From Nitrososphaeria archaeon (lineage in GTDB: Archaea > Thermoproteota > Nitrososphaeria > Nitrososphaerales > Nitrososphaeraceae): 7,488 bases of DNA. The position numbers and the translations under genes were made by a program. Of this stretch, positions 1 to 6,258 are shown piece by piece. Positions within the stretch are counted from its first letter, which is position 1. Each line of letters opens with the position of its first letter. The notes under the pieces are model-generated. The model was given only the letters and a program-made list of their open reading frames with translations, was not told where the DNA came from and searched no databases. The stretch is taken from contig JAJPIN010000220.1 in NCBI GenBank assembly GCA_021324715.1, forward strand, positions 1 to 7,488, given 5' to 3'.

Positions 1-384
1 AACGATAATCTATTTTCCAGAATTTATTATTTCCAAGAATTGGTAGATCGTCCTACTCGCGACATTAGATGCATAGTGATAGGGAATGAAATTGCTGCAT
101 CTGTCTACAGATATTCACCAGAAAATGAGTGGAGAACCAATGTGGCGGTCGGCGGTAGAACGGAAGTGGCACCTTTGAATCCTGAATTACGCGAGATTGT
201 ACTAAAAGCCTCAAAGGCCGTAGGTGAAGGTATTTTAGGTGTTGATCTCATGGAAGATAGGGAAAGAGGCTATTTAGTGCATGAAGTAAACAATACTGTA
301 GAATTTAGAGGTGCTTCGGCTGTTTCTAAATCTGACATTGCCGGAAAAATGGTAGACTATCTCTTAGAAAAATCAAACAAATAG
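1..384 (+). CDS. argX: Glutamate--LysW ligase ArgX (ATP-grasp), 3' part only
   Basis: The reading frame is open from base 1 and ends at TAG 382-384, so this is the C-terminal 127 residues of a protein of about 280-290; the start lies outside the window. It is the ATP-grasp half of a LysX-family ligase, with RDIRCIV (21-27), the NEW segment and GGR (about 46-52), LGVDLME (79-85) and HEVNNTVEF (94-102), the last two carrying the expected acidic and Asn metal/ATP ligands. A hand alignment gives about 50% identity with the lysX product at 5380. After EF the sequence is R-G-A, whereas lysX has K-N-T. In the known enzymes N-[GA] here marks ArgX (glutamate) and N-[TS] marks LysX (aminoadipate), so ArgX is favoured, although the Asn is Gly here. 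Known role: ATP-dependent attachment of glutamate to the LysW C-terminus, starting arginine synthesis. The family is certain; the substrate is inferred. Confidence 0.8.
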   Translation, partial: NDNLFSRIYYFQELVDRPTRDIRCIVIGNEIAASVYRYSPENEWRTNVAVGGRTEVAPLNPELREIVLKASKAVGEGILGVDLMEDRERGYLVHEVNNTVEFRGASAVSKSDIAGKMVDYLLEKSNK

Positions 385-485
385 ATCCGTAGATTGTAAA
401 TAATCGAGGCCTGCTATTCTGAACTCGGCAGTATAGTACCTCCTTCTAGATAACAAAATTCATAAGATGTAGTAGTAGAAATTTT

Positions 486-494
486 GGTGAAGGA
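486..494 (+). promoter_or_regulatory. Ribosome-binding site for lysY
   Basis: GGTGAAGGA lies upstream of ATG 505: AGGA ends 10 bases and GGTGA 14 bases before it. Both elements can pair with the archaeal 16S 3' end (CACCUCC). Its position supports ATG 505 over TTG 484 or GTG 487, which lie within or just before the site. Confidence 0.6.
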
Positions 495-504
495 ACAAAT
501 TAAA

Positions 505-1557
505 ATGAAAGTTGGAGTAATTGGCGCTTCAGGCTATGTCGGGGGGGAACTCTTACGCCTATTGGTAGTTCATCCGGATGTTGAATTAAGCGTTTTAACT
601 TCTAGACAGAATGCGGGAGAATACGTTCACAGAATACATCCCAGCCTTAAGGGCTTCATAAATCTCACATTTTCACCGATGGAATTGGACAAGTTATTAG
701 ATCAATGCGATTTAATATTTGTATCAGTTCCTCATGGTAACGCCTTGAAGATAGTCAAGGATCTGTACAACACCGGAATAAAGATAATAGATCTGTCGGC
801 AGATTTCCGTTTGAAGAATGCAGATGACTATGTTAAATGGTATGGATGGGAACATCCATTTCCTGATTTACTACCTAAATCGGTTTACGGCATACCTGAG
901 ATACACAGAAATGAAATTAAAGACGCACAGTTGGTTTCTTGTCCTGGATGTATGGCTGTAACGTCGATTTTAGCATTAAAACCTTTGGTGGAAAATAAAT
1001 TGATTGACACCGATTACATAATAGTAGATAGTAAAATAGGCTCTTCTGGGGCAGGTGCAACTGATAGTACTGGGACTCATCACGCGATGAGGTACGGAGT
1101 TATCCGGCCATACAAACCTTCAAAACACAGACACACTGGTGAAATAGAGCAAGAATTAAGCCTTATGTCCGGTAAAAAAATAAAGGTAAGTATGAGTCCT
1201 CATGCTGTAAATCTTGTAAGAGGGATATTGACAACAAATCATGTGTTTCTTAATTCCCCAATTTCAGAAATTGAGCTATGGAAAGTTTATAGAAACTCGT
1301 ACAAAGACGAACCGTTCATTAGGTTAATAAGAGACAAGAAAGGACTCTATAAATTCCCAGATCCCAAATTTGTAGTCGGTTCCAATTTCTGTGACGTAGG
1401 GTTTGATATGGATGAAAATACAAGCCGCATTGTTGCTCTTTCGGCATCTGATAACTTGATGAAGGGGGCTGCAGGATCTGCAATACAGAATATGAATCTT
1501 ATGTGCGGATTTGATGAAACTGACGGACTAAAGTACACACCCTTAACTCCAGTATGA
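505..1557 (+). CDS. lysY: LysW-aminoadipyl/glutamyl phosphate reductase LysY (ArgC family)
   Basis: This 350-residue protein is an NADPH-dependent reductase that converts LysW-bound aminoadipyl phosphate, and probably glutamyl phosphate, to the semialdehyde in the cytoplasm. The N-terminus has a Rossmann motif GASGYVGGELL (7-17), followed by DLSADFRL (96-103), the catalytic cysteine in SCPGC (C149) and the conserved HRHTGEIEQE block (208-217) that supplies the catalytic histidine. KFPDPKFVVGSNFCD and DNLMKGAAG near the C-terminus are typical of archaeal LysY/ArgC. ATG 505 is chosen because MKVGVIGASG matches where the family begins and a GGTGA/AGGA site lies 10-14 bases upstream; TTG 484 would add seven unmatched residues. 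The stop overlaps the lysZ start as ATGA, indicating coupled translation. With ArgX nearby it is likely bifunctional for lysine and arginine, as in Sulfolobus. The family call is secure; dual use is inference. Confidence 0.93.
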   Translation: MKVGVIGASGYVGGELLRLLVVHPDVELSVLTSRQNAGEYVHRIHPSLKGFINLTFSPMELDKLLDQCDLIFVSVPHGNALKIVKDLYNTGIKIIDLSADFRLKNADDYVKWYGWEHPFPDLLPKSVYGIPEIHRNEIKDAQLVSCPGCMAVTSILALKPLVENKLIDTDYIIVDSKIGSSGAGATDSTGTHHAMRYGVIRPYKPSKHRHTGEIEQELSLMSGKKIKVSMSPHAVNLVRGILTTNHVFLNSPISEIELWKVYRNSYKDEPFIRLIRDKKGLYKFPDPKFVVGSNFCDVGFDMDENTSRIVALSASDNLMKGAAGSAIQNMNLMCGFDETDGLKYTPLTPV

Positions 1558-2354
1558 TAGTCATAAAGTTTGGAGGGAGTGTACTTAATGCATTGCATCC
1601 ATCAATAATTGAAGAAATACACCAAATTTCGTTAAACGAAAAAATGGTGCTAGTGCATGGCGGTGGTAATGAAGTGACGAGTATGGCCACAAGGCTTGGA
1701 AAAGAGCAAAAGTTTATTGTTTCCCCTAGTGGGATTAGAAGTCGATATACCGATAAGGAAACTGCTGAGATTTATACTATGGTAATGTCTGGGAAAATTA
1801 ATAAGATAATTGTCAGGATGCTAGTTGAAGTAGGAATACGAGCGGTAGGTATTTCAGGTATAGATAATAACACTTTAAGGGCAAAAAGGAAAACGAAATT
1901 GACTATATTAAATGAGAAGGGACGCAAAATGATCATAGAAGGAGGCTATACAGGAAAAATTAGTTCTGTCGACACCTCTCTCTTGAATACCTTAACTGAT
2001 GGCCGTTATGTGCCCGTTGTTTCGCCCATAGCACTAAGCGAAAATTATGAATTTTTGAATGTAGATGGAGATAGAGCTGCAGCCTATATAGCTGGAAATT
2101 TGAAGGCGGATAAAGCAATTTTTCTAACTAATGTGAATGGTTTGCAATTGGATGACAAGCTAATAGAAAAGCTTACGTGTAATCAAGCAAAAGAATATCT
2201 GCCAAAGATAGGGTTTGGAATGGAAAAAAAAATATTGGCAAGTACAGAGGCCCTAATGTTAGGGGTTAAAGAAGTGATTATATCATCGGGTAAAGTATCC
2301 AATCCTATTGCTTGTGCGATGAATCATGTGAATTGTACGGTGATTTCAAATTGA
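1554..2354 (+). CDS. lysZ: [LysW]-aminoadipate/[LysW]-glutamate kinase LysZ (ArgB family)
   Basis: This is a 266-residue amino-acid kinase of the acetylglutamate kinase family. It phosphorylates the side-chain carboxylate of LysW-bound aminoadipate, and probably glutamate, using ATP. Visible motifs are IKFGGSVL (4-11, with phosphate-binding K5 and the glycines), VHGGGNEVT (34-42), SGIRSRYT (59-66, substrate-binding arginines), EGGYTGKI mid-protein, NVDGDRAAA (169-177), and GMEKKILAS near the C-terminus, which holds the second conserved lysine. The length fits the family. The SGIRSRYT form resembles archaeal LysZ more than the GxRxTD form of bacterial ArgB. ATG 1554 overlaps the lysY stop in ATGA, and the stop overlaps the lysJ start in TTGA, so lysYZJ are translationally coupled. 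Assignment as LysZ rather than acetylglutamate kinase also rests on lysW and lysX nearby. Confidence 0.92.
   Translation: MIVIKFGGSVLNALHPSIIEEIHQISLNEKMVLVHGGGNEVTSMATRLGKEQKFIVSPSGIRSRYTDKETAEIYTMVMSGKINKIIVRMLVEVGIRAVGISGIDNNTLRAKRKTKLTILNEKGRKMIIEGGYTGKISSVDTSLLNTLTDGRYVPVVSPIALSENYEFLNVDGDRAAAYIAGNLKADKAIFLTNVNGLQLDDKLIEKLTCNQAKEYLPKIGFGMEKKILASTEALMLGVKEVIISSGKVSNPIACAMNHVNCTVISN
2339..2343 (+). promoter_or_regulatory. Ribosome-binding site that fixes the lysJ start
   Basis: GGTGA lies inside the 3' end of lysZ, seven bases before TTG 2351. This perfect-spacing site favours TTG 2351 over the upstream in-frame TTG codons at 2312 and 2333, which would add residues with no counterpart in the family. 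Confidence 0.65.
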
Positions 2355-3538
2355 GCCTTAATGAAGATTCTTTTTTGGTTAATCTCTATCAAAGATTTCC
2401 TGTTACCCTTGATAGGGGACAAGATGCAACGATCTGGGACACTGATGGAAAGGAATACATTGACTGTATGGGTGGGTATGGGGTTGCCATCATAGGGCAT
2501 TGCAACAAGGATGTCATTAATGCAATAACTTACCAAATGAACAAGCTAATGGTATGTCATATGTCTACATATCACGATAGCAGACTTCAGTTTCTATCAA
2601 AATTGAATTCAATTGCGCCCGTTAATCTCGGGAGAATTTTCTTAAGTAATAGCGGTGCAGAATCTGTAGAGGCAGCATTAAAATTCTCACGAAAATATTC
2701 ACAAAAAACAGGAGTTATATCCATGCATGGTGGTTATCACGGAAAAACCTATGGTGCACTATCGGTAACGTACAATTCAAAATACCGTAAATCGTTTAGT
2801 CCTTTATTAGAGGGAATAAAATTTGTACCTTTTGGAGATATTTCTTCGCTTACTGAAGCTATTGACGAAAGCATTGGGACAGTAATTGTTGAACCAATCC
2901 AGGGAGAATCTGGAATAATAATGCCTCCGGAAGGTTATGTAAGATCAGTGCGTGATATATGCACAGAAAAAAAAATAGTGTTGATCTTTGACGAAATACA
3001 GACGGGGCTAGGACGAACTGGAAAAATGTGGGCAGGTCAAAATTGGAGTACTGTTCCTGATATAATGTGTATTGCAAAAGGTATTGCGTCTGGTATTCCT
3101 ACTGGAGTAACGTTTGTCAAAGACGAAATAGCTAAATGTATGAGCTTGGGAGAACATTCTTCGACATTTGCTGGAAACCCAATTTCATGCTCTGCAGGTA
3201 GTGCAACAATAGACGCAATAATTAAAGGTGATTTAGTGAGTAAAGCCTCAGATACAGGAATGTATTTCAAAAATAGGCTTGTTGAATTAAAGGATAAACA
3301 CCCGATTATAAGGGATGTTAGAGGCATGGGCATGATGCTGGCTTTAGAATCACGCTTTGACGTAAGAGACATTTTAATGGATGGTATAAAAAATGGACTT
3401 TTGATGTTATACTCTGGAAGAACAATAATCCGACTACTTCCACCTTTAGTAATGAAGAAAGAGCAAGTAAGTACAGCCATTGAAATATTGGATGCGATTT
3501 TAAGTGAAGAGGAGAAAAGGCGCAATGTCAAAAGATAA
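2351..3538 (+). CDS. lysJ: LysW-lysine/LysW-ornithine aminotransferase LysJ (class III, PLP)
   Basis: This 395-residue enzyme is a class III PLP aminotransferase of the acetylornithine aminotransferase (ArgD) family. It aminates LysW-bound aminoadipate semialdehyde, and probably glutamate semialdehyde, using glutamate as donor. Motifs in order: WDTDGKEYIDC near the N-terminus, SNSGAESVEAAL (99-110, cofactor phosphate site), HGGYHG, VEPIQGESG (180-188), FDEIQTGLGRTG with PLP-binding D214, and the Schiff-base lysine K243 in IAKGI. The C-terminal VRGMGMMLALE and IRLLPPL blocks are also typical. TTG 2351 is selected for its GGTGA site and because it overlaps the lysZ stop as TTGA; a longer form from TTG 2312 is less likely. 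The last 14 bases overlap the regulator gene downstream. The family is certain; LysJ rather than a plain ArgD is inferred from context. Confidence 0.92.
   Translation: MSLNEDSFLVNLYQRFPVTLDRGQDATIWDTDGKEYIDCMGGYGVAIIGHCNKDVINAITYQMNKLMVCHMSTYHDSRLQFLSKLNSIAPVNLGRIFLSNSGAESVEAALKFSRKYSQKTGVISMHGGYHGKTYGALSVTYNSKYRKSFSPLLEGIKFVPFGDISSLTEAIDESIGTVIVEPIQGESGIIMPPEGYVRSVRDICTEKKIVLIFDEIQTGLGRTGKMWAGQNWSTVPDIMCIAKGIASGIPTGVTFVKDEIAKCMSLGEHSSTFAGNPISCSAGSATIDAIIKGDLVSKASDTGMYFKNRLVELKDKHPIIRDVRGMGMMLALESRFDVRDILMDGIKNGLLMLYSGRTIIRLLPPLVMKKEQVSTAIEILDAILSEEEKRRNVKR
3509..3514 (+). promoter_or_regulatory. Ribosome-binding site for the Lrp-family gene
   Basis: GAGGAG lies within the 3' end of lysJ, 10 bases before ATG 3525. 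It supports that ATG over GTG 3504, which precedes the site and would add a short basic tail before the usual Lrp N-terminus. Confidence 0.6.
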
Positions 3539-3947
3539 TGAATTTGATAAGCGAATTCTCGAGATCCTTCGAATGGATTCTAGAAAATCATTTGTAGATA
3601 TAGGAAAAGAGCTTGGTCTCTCGGAATCGGCAATTAGACGAAGGATTAAGAACCTCATTGATGATGGTTCAATCTCTAGATTTACTATAGAGGAGAATGC
3701 AAGCAAAAAGACCAGCGCAATTACCTTACTTTCGGTAGCTTCTTCAAATGACACTAATTCTGTAGCTTCAAAACTTCAAAGCGTTCCAGGGGTTCAAATC
3801 ATTTATGAAATAACTGGGCAATATGACATAGCAGTAATAATATCAGCCAATTCAATTAACGAAATCAACAGTAGTATTGACGATATCAGGCGAATTGAAG
3901 GTGTATCTAGTACTGATACGGTCATTATTCTAAGGACATTAACGTAA
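3525..3947 (+). CDS. Lrp/AsnC-family transcriptional regulator, LysM-like
   Basis: This 140-residue protein has the standard Lrp/AsnC layout. The N-terminal winged helix-turn-helix (about 5-56) includes DKRILEILRMDSRKSF, recognition-helix residues SESAIRRRIKNL (33-44) and DDGSISRFT. The C-terminal RAM ligand-binding domain (about 68-138) carries VPGVQIIYEITGQYDIAV, typical of the family's dimer and effector-binding fold. Such proteins bind DNA as dimers or octamers and respond to amino acids. Sulfolobus LysM, an Lrp-like protein encoded inside the lys cluster, controls lysine genes in response to lysine. The location here, between lysJ and the homocitrate synthase promoter, suggests the same job, possibly acting on that promoter. 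It overlaps lysJ by 14 bases and is probably the last gene of the first transcription unit. The family is certain; target and ligand are inferred, and arginine is another possible effector. Confidence 0.88.
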   Translation: MSKDNEFDKRILEILRMDSRKSFVDIGKELGLSESAIRRRIKNLIDDGSISRFTIEENASKKTSAITLLSVASSNDTNSVASKLQSVPGVQIIYEITGQYDIAVIISANSINEINSSIDDIRRIEGVSSTDTVIILRTLT

Positions 3948-3965
3948 ATTCATGGATTACCAGCC

Positions 3966-3980
3966 GAAAAGGTTTATATT
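3966..3980 (+). promoter_or_regulatory. Archaeal TATA promoter (BRE plus TATA box) for the homocitrate synthase gene
   Basis: In the 63-base gap before ATG 4011, a purine-rich stretch GAAAAGG (3966-3972) fits a B-recognition element and TTTATATT (3973-3980) fits an archaeal TATA box. Initiation about 25 bases downstream of the box would fall near 4002-4006, giving a leader of only a few bases. There is no ribosome-binding site before ATG 4011, which agrees with a leaderless or near-leaderless transcript. The signal starts a second transcription unit (lysS-lysW-lysX-lysK and perhaps dphB). Confidence 0.65.
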
Positions 3981-4010
3981 GTAATCGAAATAAGTTATAA
4001 TTTATCACAA

Positions 4011-5204
4011 ATGTCACTAAATTCGGATGATCCTAATCATTTTGCGAACGTATACAACCAAACATCGACGAATAAAGATATCAAGATACTTGACTCGACA
4101 CTTCGTGAGGGTGAGCAGCATCCTGGAGTTTCATTCACAATCAAGCAAAGAATACAGATTGCTTGGTTGTTAGATTCGTTCGGTGTGAATCAGATAGAAA
4201 TCAGTCCTGTTGTTTCCAACGATCATTTCGAAGCGACTAAAACTATAATCAAACAAGGTTTGAAGGCAGATATTCTAGCTCACGTAAGGGCCCTAAAATC
4301 TGATGTTGAAGTTGCAATTGACTGCAATGCGTCTTGGGTTGCAACTTACATGGGAATTTCAGATATACACCTCGCTACGAAATTGAAGATATCGAGAGAG
4401 GAAGCGAAAATTAGAGCACTTGAAGTTGCAGACTTTATAAAATCACATGGATTAAAATCTCGTTTTACTATGGAGGACGCAAGTAGAACGGATCCATTAT
4501 TTCTTATCGAAATGTGCAAAGAGATGAATTCGAGAGGAATTGAAAGAATAAGCATCCCTGATACTGTGGGGATCATGCGTCCACATGGTATGTACAACTT
4601 AGTAAAGATGGTGTATGACAACATTGATACCAATGTCTCATCACTTGATGTTCATTGTCATAATGATGTTGGACTTGCGCTGGCCAATGCACTTGCGGGG
4701 TGTGAAGCCGGTGCCAATCAAATTCACACAACCATTGATGGATTCGGCGAACGGACAGGAATTCCCTCCTTAGCAGAAACAGCAGTAGCATTAACTGTAA
4801 TATATGGCATTCCCAATGATTTTAGGTTACATATGTTAAAAGATCTTTCAAGGACGATAGTAGATTATACACACATAGAAACTCCAGAATCCAAACCTAT
4901 AGTTGGCGAAAGTGCGTACAAACATAAAGCAGGTACACACTTGGCCGCAATTTTACAAAATCCATCAGCATATGAAATACTTGAACCTCGACTAGTTGGA
5001 AATAGAAGAAAAATTGTTTTTGGAGAATTAGCTGGCAAGAATGGTGCTGCCTACTTGCTTTCTTTACTAGGTCTTGAATCGACAAAAGTTGAGGCAGCAA
5101 AAATGGCCAAGGGATTGAAAGAACTCCGTATGGGAGATATCCTTGAGTTATATCTTGATGAGAGATTAGAAAGAAAAATACTTAACGATGCAGTGTCAAA
5201 GTAG
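4011..5204 (+). CDS. lysS: Homocitrate synthase (DRE-TIM metallolyase family)
   Basis: This 397-residue enzyme condenses acetyl-CoA with 2-oxoglutarate to homocitrate, the first step of the AAA lysine pathway. After an extra N-terminal stretch of about 23 residues comes the signature ILDSTLREGEQ (26-36), whose R32 is catalytic. H91 (in LAHVRA) aligns with His72 of the Thermus enzyme, which recognises the gamma-carboxylate of 2-oxoglutarate and separates homocitrate synthase from isopropylmalate synthase. HCHND (215-219) supplies the metal-binding HxH, GFGERTG follows, and HKAGTH (305-310) carries the conserved catalytic histidine of the second subdomain. There is no LeuA-type C-terminal regulatory domain. 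The gene has its own promoter and lies 11 bases before lysW, which strongly supports a lysine role. The GERTG segment differs from the usual GERNG, so an isopropylmalate-type activity is a minor alternative. Some databases may label it 2-isopropylmalate synthase. Confidence 0.88.
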   Translation: MSLNSDDPNHFANVYNQTSTNKDIKILDSTLREGEQHPGVSFTIKQRIQIAWLLDSFGVNQIEISPVVSNDHFEATKTIIKQGLKADILAHVRALKSDVEVAIDCNASWVATYMGISDIHLATKLKISREEAKIRALEVADFIKSHGLKSRFTMEDASRTDPLFLIEMCKEMNSRGIERISIPDTVGIMRPHGMYNLVKMVYDNIDTNVSSLDVHCHNDVGLALANALAGCEAGANQIHTTIDGFGERTGIPSLAETAVALTVIYGIPNDFRLHMLKDLSRTIVDYTHIETPESKPIVGESAYKHKAGTHLAAILQNPSAYEILEPRLVGNRRKIVFGELAGKNGAAYLLSLLGLESTKVEAAKMAKGLKELRMGDILELYLDERLERKILNDAVSK

Positions 5205-5215
5205 AGGAGATAGAA

Positions 5216-5383
5216 ATGATAAAATGTGCTGAATGTGATGCGGAGATCAAAATTCCCAGTGATGCGATGGAAAATGAAATTGTTACATGTCCTGATTGTG
5301 GTGCCAGTTACGAATTAATTAAATCAAACAATGGGTTTGCCATCAGACCTGCGCAATCTGTTGGAGAGGATTGGGGGGAGTGA
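5216..5383 (+). CDS. lysW: Amino-group carrier protein LysW
   Basis: This small acidic protein of 55 residues carries the biosynthetic intermediates: AAA (or glutamate) is joined through its alpha-amino group to the gamma-carboxylate of the LysW C-terminal glutamate, which protects the amino group and presents the substrate to LysZ, LysY, LysJ and LysK. The N-terminal half is a zinc ribbon with four cysteines in two CxxC pairs, C4/C7 and C25/C28. The C-terminus is EDWGE, the family hallmark, with E55 as the attachment site. ATG 5216 has a GAGGAGA ribosome site ending five bases upstream, directly after the homocitrate synthase stop. The last bases overlap the lysX start as GTGA. It is the only lysW in the window, so it may serve both LysX and ArgX. 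It is easily missed by gene callers because of its length. Confidence 0.96.
   Translation: MIKCAECDAEIKIPSDAMENEIVTCPDCGASYELIKSNNGFAIRPAQSVGEDWGE
5363..5369 (+). promoter_or_regulatory. Ribosome-binding site for lysX
   Basis: GGAGAGG near the end of lysW lies 10 bases before GTG 5380. It supports GTG 5380 over TTG 5371, which is only one base from the site and so cannot use it. The start then overlaps the lysW stop as GTGA. Confidence 0.55.
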
Positions 5384-6249
5384 ATCGGAATAACAATAAA
5401 ACTTCTTTTTTCATTCTTTATGATCAGCTGAGATGGGAAGAAAAGTCATTAATCGAATCAGCGAAAAAAAAAGATATCAAATTTGAATTAATTAATTGTA
5501 GAGAAAATTCAATTGAGCTAGACAAACCTAGAGATACATATCATAACGACATCATCTTACAGCGATGTGTGAGTTATTATAATAATTTGCATTCTACTGC
5601 AGCCTTTGAGGGCCTCGGAGCCAAGATGATAAATTCTCTTCATACAGCAATCATGTGTGGAAATAAACTGTTTACTCATATGGAACTGTCAAAATCAGGC
5701 ATATCCACCCCAAAAGCATTTTGTGCATTCTCAAATCAGTCTGCCATGAATATCCTGAATAAGAACGGATATCCAAAAGTTATCAAACCGGTAGTTGGAA
5801 GTTGGGGAAGAATGATTGCCCTATTAAAAGACAAAGAAGCAGCAGAAGCAGTAATAGAGGACAGAGAGCACATGTACCCGTTGTATCATATATATTATTT
5901 TGAAGAATTTGTAAAAAGACCTCCCAGAGACATCAGGTGTATTGTTGTAGGAGAGAATGTAGTGGCGGCAATTTATAGGTACTCCGACAAAAATGAATGG
6001 AAAACTAATATGGCTCTTGGTGGGAGGGCAGAATCTTGCAAGGTAACAAACGAAATGGAAGATCTCTGTTTAAGAGCAACAAGAACCATGAAGGGTGAGA
6101 TATTGGGAGTAGATTTAATGGAAAGCGATAAGAAGGGTCTCTTGGTTCATGAAGTAAATAATACTACAGAGTTCAAGAATACTGTAAGAGTTACTGGAAT
6201 AAATATTCCCTCTCTCATCATAGATCATCTGGTTAATTCTAATAAATAA
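5380..6249 (+). CDS. lysX: Alpha-aminoadipate--LysW ligase LysX (ATP-grasp)
   Basis: This 289-residue ATP-grasp ligase joins the alpha-amino group of AAA to the C-terminal glutamate of LysW, using ATP. The N-terminal domain (about 10-90) begins FFILYDQLRWEEK and includes QRCVSYYN, matching LysX of Thermus and Sulfolobus. The ATP-grasp region carries VIKPVVGSWGR (134-144, ATP-binding K136), RDIRCIVVGE, NEWKTN with GGRAE, LGVDLME and HEVNNTTEF (metal ligands). The following K-N-T places an N-[TS] motif at N267-T268, the known marker of aminoadipate specificity, in contrast to the ArgX-type sequence at the left edge of the window. GTG 5380 is chosen for its ribosome site and GTGA overlap with lysW; TTG 5371 would add three residues. 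Immediate linkage to lysW, its protein substrate, supports the call. RimK-type ligases are related, but the LysX motifs fit better. Confidence 0.93.
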   Translation: MNRNNNKTSFFILYDQLRWEEKSLIESAKKKDIKFELINCRENSIELDKPRDTYHNDIILQRCVSYYNNLHSTAAFEGLGAKMINSLHTAIMCGNKLFTHMELSKSGISTPKAFCAFSNQSAMNILNKNGYPKVIKPVVGSWGRMIALLKDKEAAEAVIEDREHMYPLYHIYYFEEFVKRPPRDIRCIVVGENVVAAIYRYSDKNEWKTNMALGGRAESCKVTNEMEDLCLRATRTMKGEILGVDLMESDKKGLLVHEVNNTTEFKNTVRVTGINIPSLIIDHLVNSNK

Positions 6250-6258
6250 TCAGCAAAA

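Noticed and set aside
484..504. Longer lysY beginning at TTG 484 (or GTG 487)
   Set aside because: The added residues MVKEQIK have no counterpart in the family, and the starts overlap the ribosome site that serves ATG 505.
2312..2350. Longer lysJ beginning at TTG 2312
   Set aside because: It would overlap lysZ by 43 bases and add 13 residues outside the usual N-terminus, whereas TTG 2351 has GGTGA at ideal spacing and a TTGA overlap.
3504..3524. Longer regulator beginning at GTG 3504
   Set aside because: GAGGAG lies downstream of that GTG and is well spaced for ATG 3525; Lrp proteins normally start just before the first helix.
3037..3531. 164-codon open frame on the minus strand opposite lysJ and the regulator start
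   Set aside because: It lies antisense to conserved PLP-enzyme motifs, its translation resembles no family I know, and it has no promoter or ribosome site; it is a shadow of lysJ.
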